From assembly GCA_021850325.1 (NCBI GenBank), contig JAJZMF010000020.1, positions 175,761 to 239,760 on the forward strand: a stretch of 64,000 nt of DNA. The letters are read 5' to 3'. Positions 52,625 to 61,442 of the stretch are shown one piece after another. Numbering within the stretch: the first letter of the stretch is position 1; every line of letters starts with the position of its first letter. The position numbers were made by a program, and so were the translations under genes. The notes below the pieces were generated by a model, which ran no database searches, was not told where the DNA came from, and saw only the letters and a list, made by a program, of their open reading frames with translations. The stretch is from Actinomycetes bacterium. Its GTDB lineage: Bacteria > Actinomycetota > Acidimicrobiia > Acidimicrobiales > Palsa-688.

Positions 52625-54298
52625 ATGCTGGGTAGCGTGCCGGGGCCTCTCGCCGATGACCATGACACCTCCAGCGCGCTGGGCCTGCCCCCCCACACCA
52701 GGGGCCGGCTCTTCGGGCGCAATGTCCTGGAGGCGGTCTTCCGCGCCGCACCGGACGAGGACCTCTTCCTCGGCGAACTGCTGGTCGGAGTGGACGACGC
52801 CACTGACCGGCGCTACCTGTTCCGGGTGCTCGACGTCAGTTATGGGACCGAGCACCGCGAACCCGGCTGGGCGGAGAGGGTGGCCGGCACGCTCCTGGCC
52901 GATGACGCCCGAGGGGACACCGGCGCCCACAGCCTGCACGAACAGGCCAAGCGGACCTACCGCCTGGCCGAGTGCCGCTGCCTGGGCTACCTGGCGCCCC
53001 CCGAGGCGCCGGGCGGGCCACGAACGGTCTTCCGCAAGCCCAAGAGCCTGCCCACCCAGTTCTCCCGGGTCGTGTCGCCGAGCCCCGAGGACTTCGCCTT
53101 CCTGGCCCAGCGCATGGGTGACCTGCCCGTGGGCCGCCTGCGCAGTGGCGAGACCGTGGTCGACTTCCCGGTCGGCGTACCGGGCCAGAGCCTGGCCAGC
53201 CACGTGGGCATCTTCGCCACGACAGGCATGGGCAAGTCCAACCTGCTGCAGGTCGTGTGCGCCGGGGTCATGGCGGCCAACGGGCGCTACGGCCTGCTCG
53301 TGGTCGACCCGCACGGCGAGCACCGCCGCGCCCTCGCCCGTCACCCCTGGGCGCCTCAGGCACTGCGCACCTACTCCGACCGCGGGCTGGTCGGCACATC
53401 CACGCTCCGGCTCAGCCTGGGCGAGCTGAACGTGGACGACCTCCGTACCGCCTACGACTGGAGCCGCCCTCAGGAGGAGGCGCTGCACGAGCTGGAACGC
53501 CATTACTCCGGTGCCCGTTCGGCCAACGCGGGCCGCGCCGAGGGCCTGGCCTGGCTCGCCGACTTCGCCCGCCTGGACGACCTGCCCGGCTTCCGCGACG
53601 TCGAGCTGTCGGCCCGGGTGGCCCTCAGCACCCTCCAGGTCCTGCACCGCCGGGCCAGGCGCATCGTGGAGCTCCCCTGCATCTCCACCGACCCGGCGGT
53701 GTCGGTGGGACGGGCCATCGTGGACGACCTCCGCCAGGGCAAGGTGGTACTGGTCGACGTGTCGGGCCTGGGCAGCACCGAGGAGGTCCTCGTCGCCTCC
53801 TACCTCACCAGGAGGGTGCTGGAGGAATGGCAGGCCACCTTCCTGGAGGACCCCCAGAAGCACCAGCGCCTGCCCGTCCTGGCGGTGGCCCTCGAGGAGG
53901 CCCAGAGGGTCCTCTCAGCCGCCAAGGACCGGGACTCCAACATATTCCCCCGGGTCGCCCGGGAGGGGCGCAAGTTCGGCGTCGGCCTCCTGGCCGTCAC
54001 CCAGCAGCCCAAACTGCTCGACGACGAGCTGCTCAGCCAGTTCAACACCTTCTTCGTAATGGGCCTGGCCGACGAGCGCGACCGGAACATCCTGCGTGCC
54101 TCTGCAAAACAGGACATCTCGGCCCTGGGAGCCGAGGTGCAGACGCTCATGCCCGGGGAGTGCCTGCTGGTCAACCTGGCAGCACCCTTCGCCGTGCCGG
54201 CCAGCATCTACCTCTACGACGACGTCGTACGTTCAGCCCCTCCCGCGCCGGCCCCCCGGCCCGGCGCACCGCCGAACGTCTCAGCCCTGGTCGACTGA
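52625..54298 (+). CDS. herA: HerA-like hexameric ATPase (FtsK/HerA superfamily)
   Basis: About 557 residues. The N-terminal HAS-barrel-like beta region (GRLFGRNVLEAVFRAAPDED) leads to Walker A ATTGMGKSN (Lys about 204), VVDPHGEHRRALARHPW, Walker B-type VLAVALEEAQRVLSAAKD and the sensor/Arg-finger block FPRVAREGRKFGVGLLAVTQ. QFNTFFVMGLADERDRNIL is also characteristic of bacterial and archaeal HerA. It should pump DNA through a hexameric ring to feed NurA. Start ATG 52625 is plausible; GTG 52637 is an alternative. Its 3' end overlaps the convergent marR gene by 18 nt. Confidence 0.87.
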   Translation: MLGSVPGPLADDHDTSSALGLPPHTRGRLFGRNVLEAVFRAAPDEDLFLGELLVGVDDATDRRYLFRVLDVSYGTEHREPGWAERVAGTLLADDARGDTGAHSLHEQAKRTYRLAECRCLGYLAPPEAPGGPRTVFRKPKSLPTQFSRVVSPSPEDFAFLAQRMGDLPVGRLRSGETVVDFPVGVPGQSLASHVGIFATTGMGKSNLLQVVCAGVMAANGRYGLLVVDPHGEHRRALARHPWAPQALRTYSDRGLVGTSTLRLSLGELNVDDLRTAYDWSRPQEEALHELERHYSGARSANAGRAEGLAWLADFARLDDLPGFRDVELSARVALSTLQVLHRRARRIVELPCISTDPAVSVGRAIVDDLRQGKVVLVDVSGLGSTEEVLVASYLTRRVLEEWQATFLEDPQKHQRLPVLAVALEEAQRVLSAAKDRDSNIFPRVAREGRKFGVGLLAVTQQPKLLDDELLSQFNTFFVMGLADERDRNILRASAKQDISALGAEVQTLMPGECLLVNLAAPFAVPASIYLYDDVVRSAPPAPAPRPGAPPNVSALVD

Positions 54299-54850
54299 AG
54301 CCACCGCGCCGGCCTGGCCGGCCTCGCCACCGCGCCTACGGGATGTGCCCGAAAAATCGCCGGCCGCCTTGCGGAAACGCTGCAGCACGTCGAAGAGCAC
54401 CCTGAGGTCGTCAACGGGCAGGCCCGGCTGGCAGAACACCGAGGTGTTGAGGGCGGCCGTCGCCCTCAGCGCCAGCTCCCGCCCGACGGGGAGGATCTCG
54501 GCCAGGGTCGTGCGCCTGTCGCTCGAGTGGGGGACCCGCTTGATCAGGCCCTGGCGCTCCAGCCGGTCGACGGCGTTGGTCACGCTCGTGGGGTGCACCT
54601 GCAGCCGGGCGCCGATCTTGTTGAGGGGCAGCGACCCCGTACGCGAGAACACCAGGAGCATCAGCACCTCGTAGCGGGCGAAGGTCAGCCCCAGGGGGCG
54701 CAGTACGGCGTCTATCCGCCCGAGGAACACCTGCTGCGCCCGTACGACCGAGGTTATGGCCGCCATACCGTCGCAGGCCTCCTGCCAGCCGTGGTCGGAC
54801 CACTGCCTGCGTGCCTCGATGATGGGGTCGAAGTCCAACGGTCGGGCCAT
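54281..54850 (-). CDS. MarR-family transcriptional regulator
   Basis: About 189 residues. A winged helix core is clear: LGLTFARYEVLMLLVFSRTG, LPLNKIGARLQVHPTSVTNA (recognition helix) VDRLERQGLIKRVPHSSDRR (wing). Flanking helices give the MarR dimer. The C-terminal extension past residue 165 is low-complexity. ATG 54850 is used because TAGCAT (54867-54872) would start transcription near 54860; ATG 54868 is also in frame. Ligand and targets are unknown; divergent regulation of NERD is unlikely as both are on the same strand. Confidence 0.88.
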   Translation of the reverse strand: MARPLDFDPIIEARRQWSDHGWQEACDGMAAITSVVRAQQVFLGRIDAVLRPLGLTFARYEVLMLLVFSRTGSLPLNKIGARLQVHPTSVTNAVDRLERQGLIKRVPHSSDRRTTLAEILPVGRELALRATAALNTSVFCQPGLPVDDLRVLFDVLQRFRKAAGDFSGTSRRRGGEAGQAGAVASVDQG

Positions 54851-54866
54851 GATCAGCTCGACGCAC

Positions 54867-54872
54867 ATGCTA
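54867..54872 (-). promoter_or_regulatory. -10 element TAGCAT for marR
   Basis: TAGCAT on the minus strand 16 nt before ATG 54850, giving a leader of about 10 nt. Confidence 0.35.
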
Positions 54873-54915
54873 GCCGTGCCGACCACCCCGGCCGGGCGGG
54901 CGACCCCCGCCCGCG

Positions 54916-55680
54916 TCACCGGGGTGATGCCGGCCCCAGGCGGCGGAGGGCGTCGCCTGCCAGGCGCCGCACGTCGCGCCTGCTCAGCCGGCGCCGCAAC
55001 CACCGCCCCCGCCGGAGCTGGCGGACGAGCCTGTGGGCAGGCACGATACGCACACCGTCGCGCACGCGGCCCCGCGCCGGGAGGCCCTGGCCGTGCACCG
55101 CCACCAGGGCCCTCACCGGGCACCCGAGGAGGTCGGCCACCTGCTCTGCCTCGTACCTGACGGGCCCGGTGGGCAGCTCTGCCGTACCTGCCATCACGCT
55201 GCGGCGCCGCACCCGCAACCGTGCCCGGTACGACTTGGTGTCCACCACCCAGGCTCCCGTCGGCCCGATCACCAGATGGTCTACGTTCGCCCTCGAGCCC
55301 GGGAGGCCCACGTCGTGGAACACGGCCCAGCGGCGTCGGCTCAGCACCTCGAGCAGCTCGGCCGTAGCCCTCTCGCCCTCGGCCCCCCTGGCCCAGCGGT
55401 CCGGGTCGTCCAGCGGCCTCACCACCAGGGCCGTGGCGCCGAGAGCACAAGCCAGTGCCGGCAACCACCAGGCGGGCCAGCCGCCGGGCCACGGCCTTTG
55501 CCGCACCACGAGCCAGCCCAGCACCGCCAGCGCCGAACCGCACGCCGCCAGGACGGCGGCTGCCGCCCGGCGACGGTGACGGGCCCGTTGGCGCGCCCAC
55601 ATGGCCATGGCGGAACGCCCCGGGCCGCCACCCGGGGCCTGCGTACGGGCGCTGCGTGCCGAGCGGGCACCGGAGCTCAT
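54916..55680 (-). CDS. Membrane-anchored NERD-domain protein (nuclease-related)
   Basis: 254 residues. A basic N-terminus, two close hydrophobic segments (AAAAVLAACGSALAVLGWLV and WWLPALACALGATALVV), then a NERD domain: GAEGERATAELLEVLSRRRW, VFHDVGLPGSRANVDHLVIG, PTGAWVVDTKSYRARLRVRR, with the D/E-x-K-type acidic site VDTK. NERD domains resemble restriction-endonuclease-like folds but their activity is mostly unproven. The C-terminus is strongly Arg-rich and may bind DNA. It lies between marR and the divergent sbcD. Confidence 0.8.
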   Translation of the reverse strand: MSSGARSARSARTQAPGGGPGRSAMAMWARQRARHRRRAAAAVLAACGSALAVLGWLVVRQRPWPGGWPAWWLPALACALGATALVVRPLDDPDRWARGAEGERATAELLEVLSRRRWAVFHDVGLPGSRANVDHLVIGPTGAWVVDTKSYRARLRVRRRSVMAGTAELPTGPVRYEAEQVADLLGCPVRALVAVHGQGLPARGRVRDGVRIVPAHRLVRQLRRGRWLRRRLSRRDVRRLAGDALRRLGPASPR

Positions 55681-55758
55681 GCACGCATGGTGGCACCAGC
55701 CAGGGACAGCGCGGCCCACCGGGTGAGCCGCAGTAGCGGAGCGGTCCCCGCCCCATGG

Positions 55759-55764
55759 TGTACT
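55759..55764 (+). promoter_or_regulatory. -10-like element TGTACT for sbcD
   Basis: TGTACT, 6 nt before ATG 55771, fits the short-gap pattern but is a poor consensus match. Confidence 0.3.
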
Positions 55765-55770
55765 TGTGGG

Positions 55771-56898
55771 ATGAAGGTCGCAGCCATCGGCGACGCCCAT
55801 CTGGGGCGGTCCTACCTGCCGTACACGCTCGACGGTGGGGTCAACCAGCGGGAATGGGACTTCGAGCGCTCGTTCGAGGCCGCAGTGGACCTCGCCCTGG
55901 CCCAAGAACCGGACCTGGTCGTATGGCTGGGCGACATCTTCGACCACCCCGCTCCGCACTACCGCTCCTACCGCGTCGCCCAGCGTGCCCTGGCCCGCAT
56001 GCGGGAGCACGGCGTCGAGGTCGTGGTGATAAGCGGGAACCACGACACGCCCCGCCTGCCGGGCCGGGGCAGCCCGTACTCAGCCCTGGCCGACACCTTC
56101 CCGGAGTTCCACTTCGCCCACCGCCTGCAGTACGAGCGCTTCGAGGTGTCGACCGGGGCCGGGACCGTGGTCGTCCACGCCGTCCCCCAGACGCTCAATG
56201 CCGAGGACGCCCTCGTCGCGCTGGGCGAGGCCCGGGCAGGCCGCAGCAGCCAGCACGTCAACCTCCTGCTCACCCACCCACGGCTCAAGCAGCTCGAGCC
56301 CCGCCACGCCGACATCAACGAGATCGAGCTGGACCTGGGCGCCCTGCAGTCCGACCTGGTCCTGCTGGGCCACTACCACTTCCACACCGAGGTGTCCGAG
56401 CGCATCTGGTACGCCGGCTCCACCGACACCTTCTCCTTCGCCGACGACCCGGACAAGCCAAAGGGTGTGGTCCTCGTCGACACGGACCGCGGGACCTGTC
56501 GTCACCTGCCCCTGGCCGGGCAGCGCCCGCTGGTGACCCTGCAAACGGTGTACGCCACGGGTATTTCCCCGTCCGAGCTCTCCGAGCAGGTGCTCGAGCG
56601 TGCTTCCCAGGTACCGGGAGGTGCTGTCGCAAGGCTCTACCTCGAAGGCGTCGACCCCGAGGCCTATCGGCTCCTGGACCGCCAGGCAGTGCGGGAGGCG
56701 GCGGCGGCTGCCCTCGACCTGCGCCTCGAGCCCCGGTTCCAGGCGGTGAGCGTCCCCACCGAGCTGCCCAGCGTCGAGACCCTCGGCGGGCAGTGGGCAT
56801 CCTGGCTGGAGCACCAGGACCTGGCCACACTGGACCGGCAGAGGGTCACCCGGATGGGGCTCACCTACCTCGAAGAGGCCGTCGAGGCGGCGGGCTGA
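55771..56898 (+). CDS. sbcD: SbcD/Mre11-family DNA repair exonuclease subunit
   Basis: 375 residues. All calcineurin-type phosphoesterase motifs are visible: AAIGDAHLG, VWLGDIFDHPAPH, ISGNHDTPRLPG, LLTHPRLKQ and LGHYHFHTEVSERIWYAGST. A C-terminal extension (about 270-375) contains the Rad50-binding region. It forms the Mn2+-dependent nuclease of the SbcCD (Mre11-Rad50) complex that opens hairpins and trims double-strand ends. ATG 55771 begins conserved sequence directly. Nine nt upstream of sbcC, so clearly one operon. Confidence 0.92.
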   Translation: MKVAAIGDAHLGRSYLPYTLDGGVNQREWDFERSFEAAVDLALAQEPDLVVWLGDIFDHPAPHYRSYRVAQRALARMREHGVEVVVISGNHDTPRLPGRGSPYSALADTFPEFHFAHRLQYERFEVSTGAGTVVVHAVPQTLNAEDALVALGEARAGRSSQHVNLLLTHPRLKQLEPRHADINEIELDLGALQSDLVLLGHYHFHTEVSERIWYAGSTDTFSFADDPDKPKGVVLVDTDRGTCRHLPLAGQRPLVTLQTVYATGISPSELSEQVLERASQVPGGAVARLYLEGVDPEAYRLLDRQAVREAAAAALDLRLEPRFQAVSVPTELPSVETLGGQWASWLEHQDLATLDRQRVTRMGLTYLEEAVEAAG

Positions 56899-56907
56899 GG
56901 AGCGGCG

Positions 56908-59235
56908 GTGCTTGTCCAACGGATCTACCTGCGCAACTACCGCGTGTTCGAGCAGGAGCTCGAGCTCGCCATGCCACCCGGGCTCGTCGGTGTGTACGGG
57001 CCCAACGGCGCCGGCAAGTCGACCCTGCTCGAATCGGTGCTGTGGGCGCTGTGGGGCCGCTCCCGTACCCCGAAGGAACAGGTCCCGTCCGCCGGGGCCC
57101 GCGGGGAGTGCGTCTCGGAGGTCACCTTCGAGCACGAGGGGCACCTCTACCTCGTACGGCGCACCATCTCCGGTGCCAACGCCACCGTCCGGGCGCAGGC
57201 ACACTGCGACGGCCTGGCGATGGCCGAAGGGGTGCGGGACACGGCACGGTACGTGCACTCGGTGCTGGGCATGGACGACGCCGCGTTCCGGGCGTCGGTT
57301 TTTGCCGAGCAGAAGCAGTTGGCCGCGTTCTCCGACCAAGGACCGGCCGACCGGCGCAAGCTCGTTCTCGCCCTCCTCGGTGTCACGCCGCTCGACACAG
57401 CACGCGACCGGGCGCGGGCGGACGCCCGGGAGACGGCCGAGCGCCACCGGCAGCTTCGCGCCCTGCTACCCGACCTGGCCGAGGCGCGCACTGCAGCCGA
57501 CGACGCGGCGGCCCGGGCGGCCGCCGATGAGGTCCGCTCCGCCGACGAGCACGGAGCGGCACAAGCAGCGCGCGAGCGGGCCGCTGCCGCCCAGGAGCAC
57601 TTCCAGGCCCTCGACCTCCTGCGCCAACAGCACGAGCTGCTCGTGGCCCAGGGCCGTGCCGCCCGAGCCGAGCTGAGCACAGCCGACCAGGAGATCGCCA
57701 GCGTCACCGAGGAGCTGGCCGGTCTGGAACGAGCCGAGGCTGCCCTGGCCGAGGCGGAGCAGCGGGCAGCGCACCTCGGCCCCTCCCAGACGGTGGCTGC
57801 CCTGCTCACCGACGCCCACCGGGCCGCCACCGAACTGGCTGCCCTACCCGAGCCGGCCGAGCCCGAACCCGTGGACGAGGCAGGCCTGGAGGGTTCTGAG
57901 CGGGCTGCCCTGGCAGCCCGCTCGGCTCTCGGAGCGGCCGAGGGGATGAGCGAGGCCGCGGCCCGGGAGCTGGACAGGGCGCAGCAGGCGCTCGCCCGCT
58001 CGGCCCAGCTCAGCGAGGGAGCCGACTGCCCACTGTGCGGGCAGGCACTGGGCGACGCCTTCGCTCAGGTGCAGCGGCACCGTCGCCAGGAACTGGCCGA
58101 GGCGGAACAGCACCAGCGCGACGCCGCCGAGGCCGTACGCGTTGCCGCTGCGGCAGCGGCCGAGGCTCTGAGCGACCTGGAACGGGCAAACCGCAGAGCG
58201 GCTCAGGCCCGTCAGGAACGCTCCGCCTGGGAGCAGGCCACCCGGACGCGGGCTGCGGCGCTGGGCCAGTGGCGTACAGCGCTCGACGCACTGTCCTCTG
58301 GGGCGACAGCACTGGCGCGCTCCCTCGGTCCCGCTCCTTCTCCCCAGGACCTCACCCAGGCCCTGAGCCGGGCCAAGGCAGAGCTGGACGAGGCCCAGGC
58401 GGCGCGCCAGGAGGCCAGCCGCCTGAGAGGAAGGTTGGAACGCCGCCCCCAGGCCGAACAGGCGCTGCGTGCCGCCCAGGTGCGCTCGGCAGCAGCCAGC
58501 TCCCTCGTCGAGCAGCTCCGGGCCGAGGTCCGGGCCGTGGGCTTCGACCCGGCCGCACTGGCCGGGGCCTCCCAGGCCGCCCAGGAGCAGCGGCAACTGG
58601 CCGAGGCGGCTGACCTACGGGCACGCCAGGCGGCGCTGCAGGCGGCGGCAGCCGGGGCGGAGGCAGCCAGCCAGGCCCGGCGGGCGAACGAGGCCGTCGC
58701 CCAGCACGCCCAGCTGGCGGAACTGGAGTCGACCAGCACCCACCTCAGCCGCACGGCCGAGCTCCTCAACGGTTTCCGCAACAGCGTGGTCGCGTCCGTG
58801 GGGCCGCGCCTGGCGGTACAGGCGGCCGATCTCTTCGGCGAGCTCACCGACAACGAGTACGACCGCCTTGAGGTGGACCCTGACACCTACGGCCTGCAGA
58901 TCTCCGATGGCGGCACCGCCTACGCCCTCGAGCGCTTCTCGGGGTCGGAGGTGGACCTGGCCAACCTCGCGCTGAGGGTGGCCATCAGCGAGCATGTCCG
59001 GTTCCAGTCGGGGGGCAGTGTCGGCCTGCTCGTCCTGGACGAGGTGTTCGGCCCATTGGACGACGAGCGACGGGCGCGCATGCTGATGGCGCTGGAGAGG
59101 CTCCGGGGCCGCTTCCGTCAGGTCCTGGTCGTGACCCACTCGACGGAGATCAAGGAGCAACTGCCCAGCGCAATCGAGGTCGTCAAGAAGCCCGGACGGC
59201 GCGCTAGCGCCCGAGTTGTGGACCAGTACGCCTGA
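56908..59235 (+). CDS. sbcC: SbcC/Rad50-family SMC-like ATPase subunit
   Basis: 775 residues. Walker A VYGPNGAGKSTLLESVLWAL lies at the N-terminus, and Q-loop-like ASVFAEQKQLAAFSDQGPAD follows. Long Ala/Glu/Arg-rich coiled coils flank the zinc hook CPLCGQAL (first Cys about residue 374). The C-terminal lobe has the ABC signature region FSGSEVDLANLALRVAISEH and Walker B LLVLDEVFGPLDDERRARML. Each coil is short compared with E. coli SbcC (over 1000 residues). ATP-driven clamp of the Mre11-Rad50-type nuclease complex with SbcD. Confidence 0.93.
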   Translation: MLVQRIYLRNYRVFEQELELAMPPGLVGVYGPNGAGKSTLLESVLWALWGRSRTPKEQVPSAGARGECVSEVTFEHEGHLYLVRRTISGANATVRAQAHCDGLAMAEGVRDTARYVHSVLGMDDAAFRASVFAEQKQLAAFSDQGPADRRKLVLALLGVTPLDTARDRARADARETAERHRQLRALLPDLAEARTAADDAAARAAADEVRSADEHGAAQAARERAAAAQEHFQALDLLRQQHELLVAQGRAARAELSTADQEIASVTEELAGLERAEAALAEAEQRAAHLGPSQTVAALLTDAHRAATELAALPEPAEPEPVDEAGLEGSERAALAARSALGAAEGMSEAAARELDRAQQALARSAQLSEGADCPLCGQALGDAFAQVQRHRRQELAEAEQHQRDAAEAVRVAAAAAAEALSDLERANRRAAQARQERSAWEQATRTRAAALGQWRTALDALSSGATALARSLGPAPSPQDLTQALSRAKAELDEAQAARQEASRLRGRLERRPQAEQALRAAQVRSAAASSLVEQLRAEVRAVGFDPAALAGASQAAQEQRQLAEAADLRARQAALQAAAAGAEAASQARRANEAVAQHAQLAELESTSTHLSRTAELLNGFRNSVVASVGPRLAVQAADLFGELTDNEYDRLEVDPDTYGLQISDGGTAYALERFSGSEVDLANLALRVAISEHVRFQSGGSVGLLVLDEVFGPLDDERRARMLMALERLRGRFRQVLVVTHSTEIKEQLPSAIEVVKKPGRRASARVVDQYA

Positions 59236-59241
59236 CAGGCC

Positions 59242-60948
59242 TCAGACCGGGACCACCCGGGCCTGGCCCCCCTCCATCTCCACCTTCTGGGTGACCGCCA
59301 GGTTGGCGAGCAGCCTCCGGTCGTGGGTGACCACCAGCAGGGCTCCCTCGTAGGCAGCCAGTGCGGACTCGAGCTGCTCAATCGCCGGCAGGTCCAGGTG
59401 ATTGGTCGGCTCGTCGAGGACCAGGAAGTTGACCCCCACAGCCTGGTAGCAGGCGAGCTGGGCACGGGTGCGCTCTCCGGGGGACAGGGTGCGCATGGGC
59501 CTGCCCACGTGCTCGGCCAGGAGACCGAACTTGGCCAGCAGCGACCTGGCGTCGGCGACGTCCAAGCCGGTCACTTCGAGGAACGACGCCAACAGCGCCC
59601 GTGCCGGGTCGGTACGTCCACCATCCGGCCCGGCCACCAGCCCGACCCTGTCCTGGGCGAGCTCCCCCACCACTACGCTCGGCCCGAGACGGCGTGAGCC
59701 CGCCTCCAGTCCGCAGCGCCCGAGCAAGACCTCCACGAGCGTCGTCTTGCCTGCACCGTTGCGCCCGGTTACAGCCGTCCTCGTGCCCCAGGCCAGCACC
59801 AGGTCGACCGGCCCGAGCACGAAGTCGCCCCTGCTCGCCACGGCACCCCGGAGCTCGGCGACCACGTCGCCCGCCCGGGGCGCCTGGCGCAGCACGTAGT
59901 GGAGCTCCCAGTCCTCCCACGGCTTCTCGACCTCTTCGAGACGGGCGAGGGCGCGCTCGGTCCGCCGGGCACGGGCTGCCAGCTGCTCTGTACGGTCGAG
60001 ACGGAAGCCCCTCTGGACCTTGTCGTTGTCGCGGCCCTTCTTCTCGCGCCGGGCCCCGGTGGTGGCCCACTCGCGTTCGCGTTGCGCCCTGTCGGCAAGC
60101 TCGGACCGCTCCTGGTGGTACTTGTCGAAGGCTTCGGCCCGGTGCCGTGAGGCCAGTGCCCGCTCGTGCAGGTACGCGTCCCAGCCCCCGTCGAAGCGTG
60201 CCGCCCGTCTTGTGTGCAGGTCGATCTCGAGCACAGACGTGACCGTCCGGGCCAGGAACTCACGGTCGTGAGACACGACCACCACCCCGCCGGCAGCCCC
60301 CCGCACCATCTGTTCGAGGCGTTCCAAGCCGATGAAGTCGAGGTCGTTGGTGGGCTCGTCCAGCAGGGCTATGTCGTAGCGTGACATCGTCATCCCCACC
60401 AGGTGCACCCTGGCCAGCTCGCCACCCGACAGGCGGGCCACCTCGGCCTTCATGACGCCGGGGCCGCCCCCCAGCTCGGCAAGCGCCTCCGCGGCTCGCT
60501 CGTCGAAGCCCTCCGGCTCGAGCAACGCCAGGCGCTCGAGGGCGGCCGAGTACCCGTCCTGTGCCTCCTGGCCCATGTCCCCCGAGGCCAGGCGGGCGGC
60601 TGCAGACTCGAAGCTGCGCTCAGCCCGGTCCAAGCCGCAAACCCTGCGCAGGTAGCTCGAGACCGGCTCCCCTGGAGGCCGCTCGCGGTCCTGGGCCAGG
60701 TAACCGGTGCTGGCCGTGGGCGGCGCCAGTACCACCTTGCCCCGGTCCGGGCGCTCCATCCCGGCCAGGATCTTGAGCAGCGTCGTCTTTCCCACCCCGT
60801 TGGGGCCGACCACTCCCAGGCGGTCCCCAGGGGCCAGTATCAGGGACACGTCCTCCAGCACGACCCGGTCGTCACGCTCGTAGTGCAGCCCGCTCGCCTG
60901 CAGACTGGCCGGGGACGTGGTCCTGGAAGAGGTTTGGCGGGGGCTCAA
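59242..60948 (-). CDS. ABC-F family ATPase (duplicated ABC cassette, no membrane domain)
   Basis: 568 residues. Two ABC cassettes: Walker A GVVGPNGVGKTTLLKILAGM and AVTGRNGAGKTTLVEVLLGR, signatures ARLSGGELARVHLVG and TLSPGERTRAQLACYQAV, Walker B DIALLDEPTNDLDF and FLVLDEPTNHLDL. They are separated by a charged linker (AREKKGRDND-like residues, Arg/Glu-rich) typical of ABC-F. These act on ribosomes as translation or antibiotic-protection factors. The second signature has Pro instead of the first Gly. TTG 60948 is chosen for AAGGAG 5 nt upstream. Convergent with sbcC (6 nt). Confidence 0.9.
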   Translation of the reverse strand: MSPRQTSSRTTSPASLQASGLHYERDDRVVLEDVSLILAPGDRLGVVGPNGVGKTTLLKILAGMERPDRGKVVLAPPTASTGYLAQDRERPPGEPVSSYLRRVCGLDRAERSFESAAARLASGDMGQEAQDGYSAALERLALLEPEGFDERAAEALAELGGGPGVMKAEVARLSGGELARVHLVGMTMSRYDIALLDEPTNDLDFIGLERLEQMVRGAAGGVVVVSHDREFLARTVTSVLEIDLHTRRAARFDGGWDAYLHERALASRHRAEAFDKYHQERSELADRAQREREWATTGARREKKGRDNDKVQRGFRLDRTEQLAARARRTERALARLEEVEKPWEDWELHYVLRQAPRAGDVVAELRGAVASRGDFVLGPVDLVLAWGTRTAVTGRNGAGKTTLVEVLLGRCGLEAGSRRLGPSVVVGELAQDRVGLVAGPDGGRTDPARALLASFLEVTGLDVADARSLLAKFGLLAEHVGRPMRTLSPGERTRAQLACYQAVGVNFLVLDEPTNHLDLPAIEQLESALAAYEGALLVVTHDRRLLANLAVTQKVEMEGGQARVVPV

Positions 60949-61425
60949 CGACGCTCCTTGGGCTCATAGCCCGTCCTGGGACGGAGGGGAGCCTTCTTTC
61001 AGACCACACGGGCACGCTAGCACCGCTCCGGCCCGGCCCACCGGCCCACCCGGGAGCCAGCCGGGGCTTCGGCGCTTGCCGCCTCGTCCCGTTTGAGCCC
61101 GCCAACGTCAGCCACCCAGAGCAGCAACTCGTCCAGTTTGCCACTCTCAGCACCACTCTCGGTGGGCAAATTGTCGCACCGCTCCGAACCGGGCCGGAAC
61201 CCGACGCGGCGTGGTCACGCGACCCTAAAGGGCCTTTCCGGCTTTGCCGAAAGCACCAACGGTCAGCACATCGGAAATGGGAGCAGAAAACAGCCTTCAC
61301 GGAAGCCGCCCCGCCCGCTCGGTCCCCTCTCGGAGGTGGCCAGCGGGTGTGGAGAGCCCGGACCGAAACGGCCGTGGACAGGTGGCCCGCCGCGGGGGAC
61401 ATGAGAAAGGAACAAAACGCCAACA
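60949..61425. other. 477-bp intergenic region between ABC-F (minus) and tasA-like gene (plus)
   Basis: No protein-coding gene other than short upstream ORFs was seen. Near the ABC-F end, two partly overlapping hairpins exist (60960-60972 and 60971-60984, minus strand) right before the Shine-Dalgarno. Toward the tasA side, plus-strand hairpins CCC-TAAA-GGG (about 61223-61232) and CTTTCCGGC/GCCGAAAG (about 61235-61254) lie in a locally less GC-rich stretch. A riboswitch consensus (c-di-GMP, c-di-AMP, cobalamin) was looked for by eye and not found. Confidence 0.5.
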
Positions 61426-61442
61426 ATGACAACGGCACGTAA
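61401..61442 (+). CDS. Possible 13-codon upstream ORF overlapping the tasA-like start
   Basis: ATG 61401, preceded by GCGGGGGAC, encodes an Asn-rich peptide (MRKEQNANNDNGT) and ends at TAA 61440-61442, 14 nt past the tasA-like ATG in another frame. Four Asn in 13 codons and the A-rich sequence are unusual for this genome. It may simply be the A-rich ribosome-loading region of the next gene. Confidence 0.25.
   Translation: MRKEQNANNDNGT

Noticed and set aside
61141..61260. Possible cyclic di-GMP riboswitch upstream of the TasA-like gene
   Set aside because: GGGCAAA is present, but the paired GACGCAAAGCC and tetraloop receptor elements are missing.
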